This document shows, piece after piece, positions 63,401 to 64,000 of a stretch of DNA of 64,000 bases. Source of the DNA: Eutreptiella sp. 'Long Island Sound 2002' (Eukaryota > Euglenozoa > Euglenophyceae > Eutreptiales > Eutreptiaceae). The position numbers were made by a program, and so were the translations under genes. The first letter of the stretch is position 1. Every line of letters starts with the position of its first letter. Location: assembly GCA_964036045.1 (NCBI GenBank), contig OZ038381.1, forward strand, positions 160,088,283 to 160,152,282, in the 5' to 3' direction. The notes beneath the pieces were generated by a model. It was not told where the DNA came from. It ran no database searches and saw only the letters and a program-made list of their open reading frames with translations.

Positions 63401-64000
63401 CAGATCCGGGACGACGGGTCACACGTACCCGTGGCGTTTTGGAGTCCGATCCTGGCCGAGGGCCAACGCCGCACCTGGACCGCCAGGGAGAAGGAGACGT
63501 ACGCCATTGTTTGTGCGCTGAGGAAGTGGTCTGGCCACATCGGATTGCAACCGGTGGTGGTTTGTACAGACCATCAGTCCTTGCAGAGCTGGCACAAGGA
63601 GCACGTCGACACCCCCTCGGGACCGGCGGCAAGGAGGGCCCGATGGCATGAGACGTTCGCCAAGTTCGACCTCAGCGTTGTATAAGTCCCGGGGAAGGAC
63701 AACACTGTGGCAGATTGCCTCAGTCGATGGGCCCACCCCGCGGGCAAGGCGTGGATGGACACATCCAGCCATGGAGACGCCGAGGAGACCGAGGAGGCCA
63801 AGCGCATCATCGAGATGGAGAAGGCCATGGAGCAAGAGGGGGTCGAGTGCTTTGTGGTGATGGCAAACCGTACGGACCTGGCCAAGTTCCGGGGTGCCCG
63901 CGTCCAAGCTATTCGAGAGGAAACCCTCGAGCAATGGATGGTGGCCCCTGTAGAGCTAGTCAGGTCGGTGCTCACAGAGGACTGGTCGGATGACTATGCG
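60443..64000 (+). pseudogene. C-B pol, two stops, truncated by the window end
   Basis: In frame after UAG. TAA at 60671-60673 (first copy: CAA) lies before the protease, and TAA at 63683-63685 (first copy: TAC) within RNase H. Between them the protease DTGA, the extra domain (DVFASRDAPHL), RT with FVDD and RNase H are preserved. Some RT changes may matter: DLKHGY to DLEHGY, and QRMMED to QHMMED. Integrase lies beyond the window. Confidence 0.85.

Larger units (their letters stand above)
55053..64000 (+). mobile_element. C-B: second chromovirus copy, head to tail
   Basis: Repeats 44202-53149 at a constant offset of 10,851 bp, with roughly 1% substitutions by eye and no net indel. C-A and C-B share the LTR at 55053. 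Gag is intact; pol has two stops. It is cut by the window end inside the region after RNase H. Confidence 0.9.

Overview
The window looks like repeat-rich nuclear DNA of a eukaryote, probably a protist or alga. Most of what I can identify is transposable elements in several nested layers: Ty3/gypsy-type LTR retrotransposons, APE-type non-LTR elements with RNase H, a hAT-like DNA element, and a second TIR element whose protein I do not recognise. I see no rRNA, no canonical tRNA, no CRISPR and no bacterial operons. The style of the reverse transcriptases and the heavy element load remind me of dinoflagellates or related alveolates, but I found no spliced-leader relic, so the taxonomy is a weak inference.

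Layout. 385-985 and 10816-11421 are inverted ~0.6 kb LTR-like copies, each holding a tRNA-like 87-mer. Between them lies a decayed minus-strand Ty3/gypsy element, here called G1 (gag 10755-8202, pol 8201-3361). Head-to-head with it is a plus-strand relative, G2 (from about 11422), with its gag broken into three pieces. The first break is a non-LTR element L1 (11925-23218), which itself contains a hAT-like element T1 (14515-16088, 8-bp TSD) and a 2.07 kb TIR element T2 (17832-19899) carrying a 453-codon ORF. The second break is another non-LTR element L2 (24624-30741, 17-bp TSD, poly-A) whose 5' part is inverted exactly as twin priming predicts. G2 stops inside its protease at 32006, where a 3.1 kb stretch almost lacking T on the plus strand begins; it contains a 188-bp satellite of nine units. 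At 35597 the same gypsy family resumes (G3), repeating 1.16 kb of G2, and continues into RT until 38990.

38991-44201 is a 5.2 kb block unlike the rest: two ORFs I do not recognise (116 and up to 614 aa), a broken AlkB-like 2OG-Fe(II) dioxygenase, a noncoding region with four covarying hairpins and two identical TATA-like 13-mers, and a truncated ORF. From 44202 to the end are two head-to-tail copies (period 10,851 bp, no net length change) of a chromovirus-type Ty3/gypsy element: long LTR/leader, accessory ORF, gag, UAG, pol with protease, an extra domain, RT, RNase H, integrase and chromodomain.

How the parts work together. In both gypsy families gag and pol lie in the same frame, separated by one stop codon (UGA in G1-G3, UAG in the chromovirus pair), which suggests stop-codon readthrough. 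Both families also have, between protease and RT, a domain that resembles the DNA N6-adenine methyltransferase-like module known from DIRS elements. Nearly every coding region carries stops or frameshifts; pol of the first chromovirus copy (1688 codons) is the largest intact frame.
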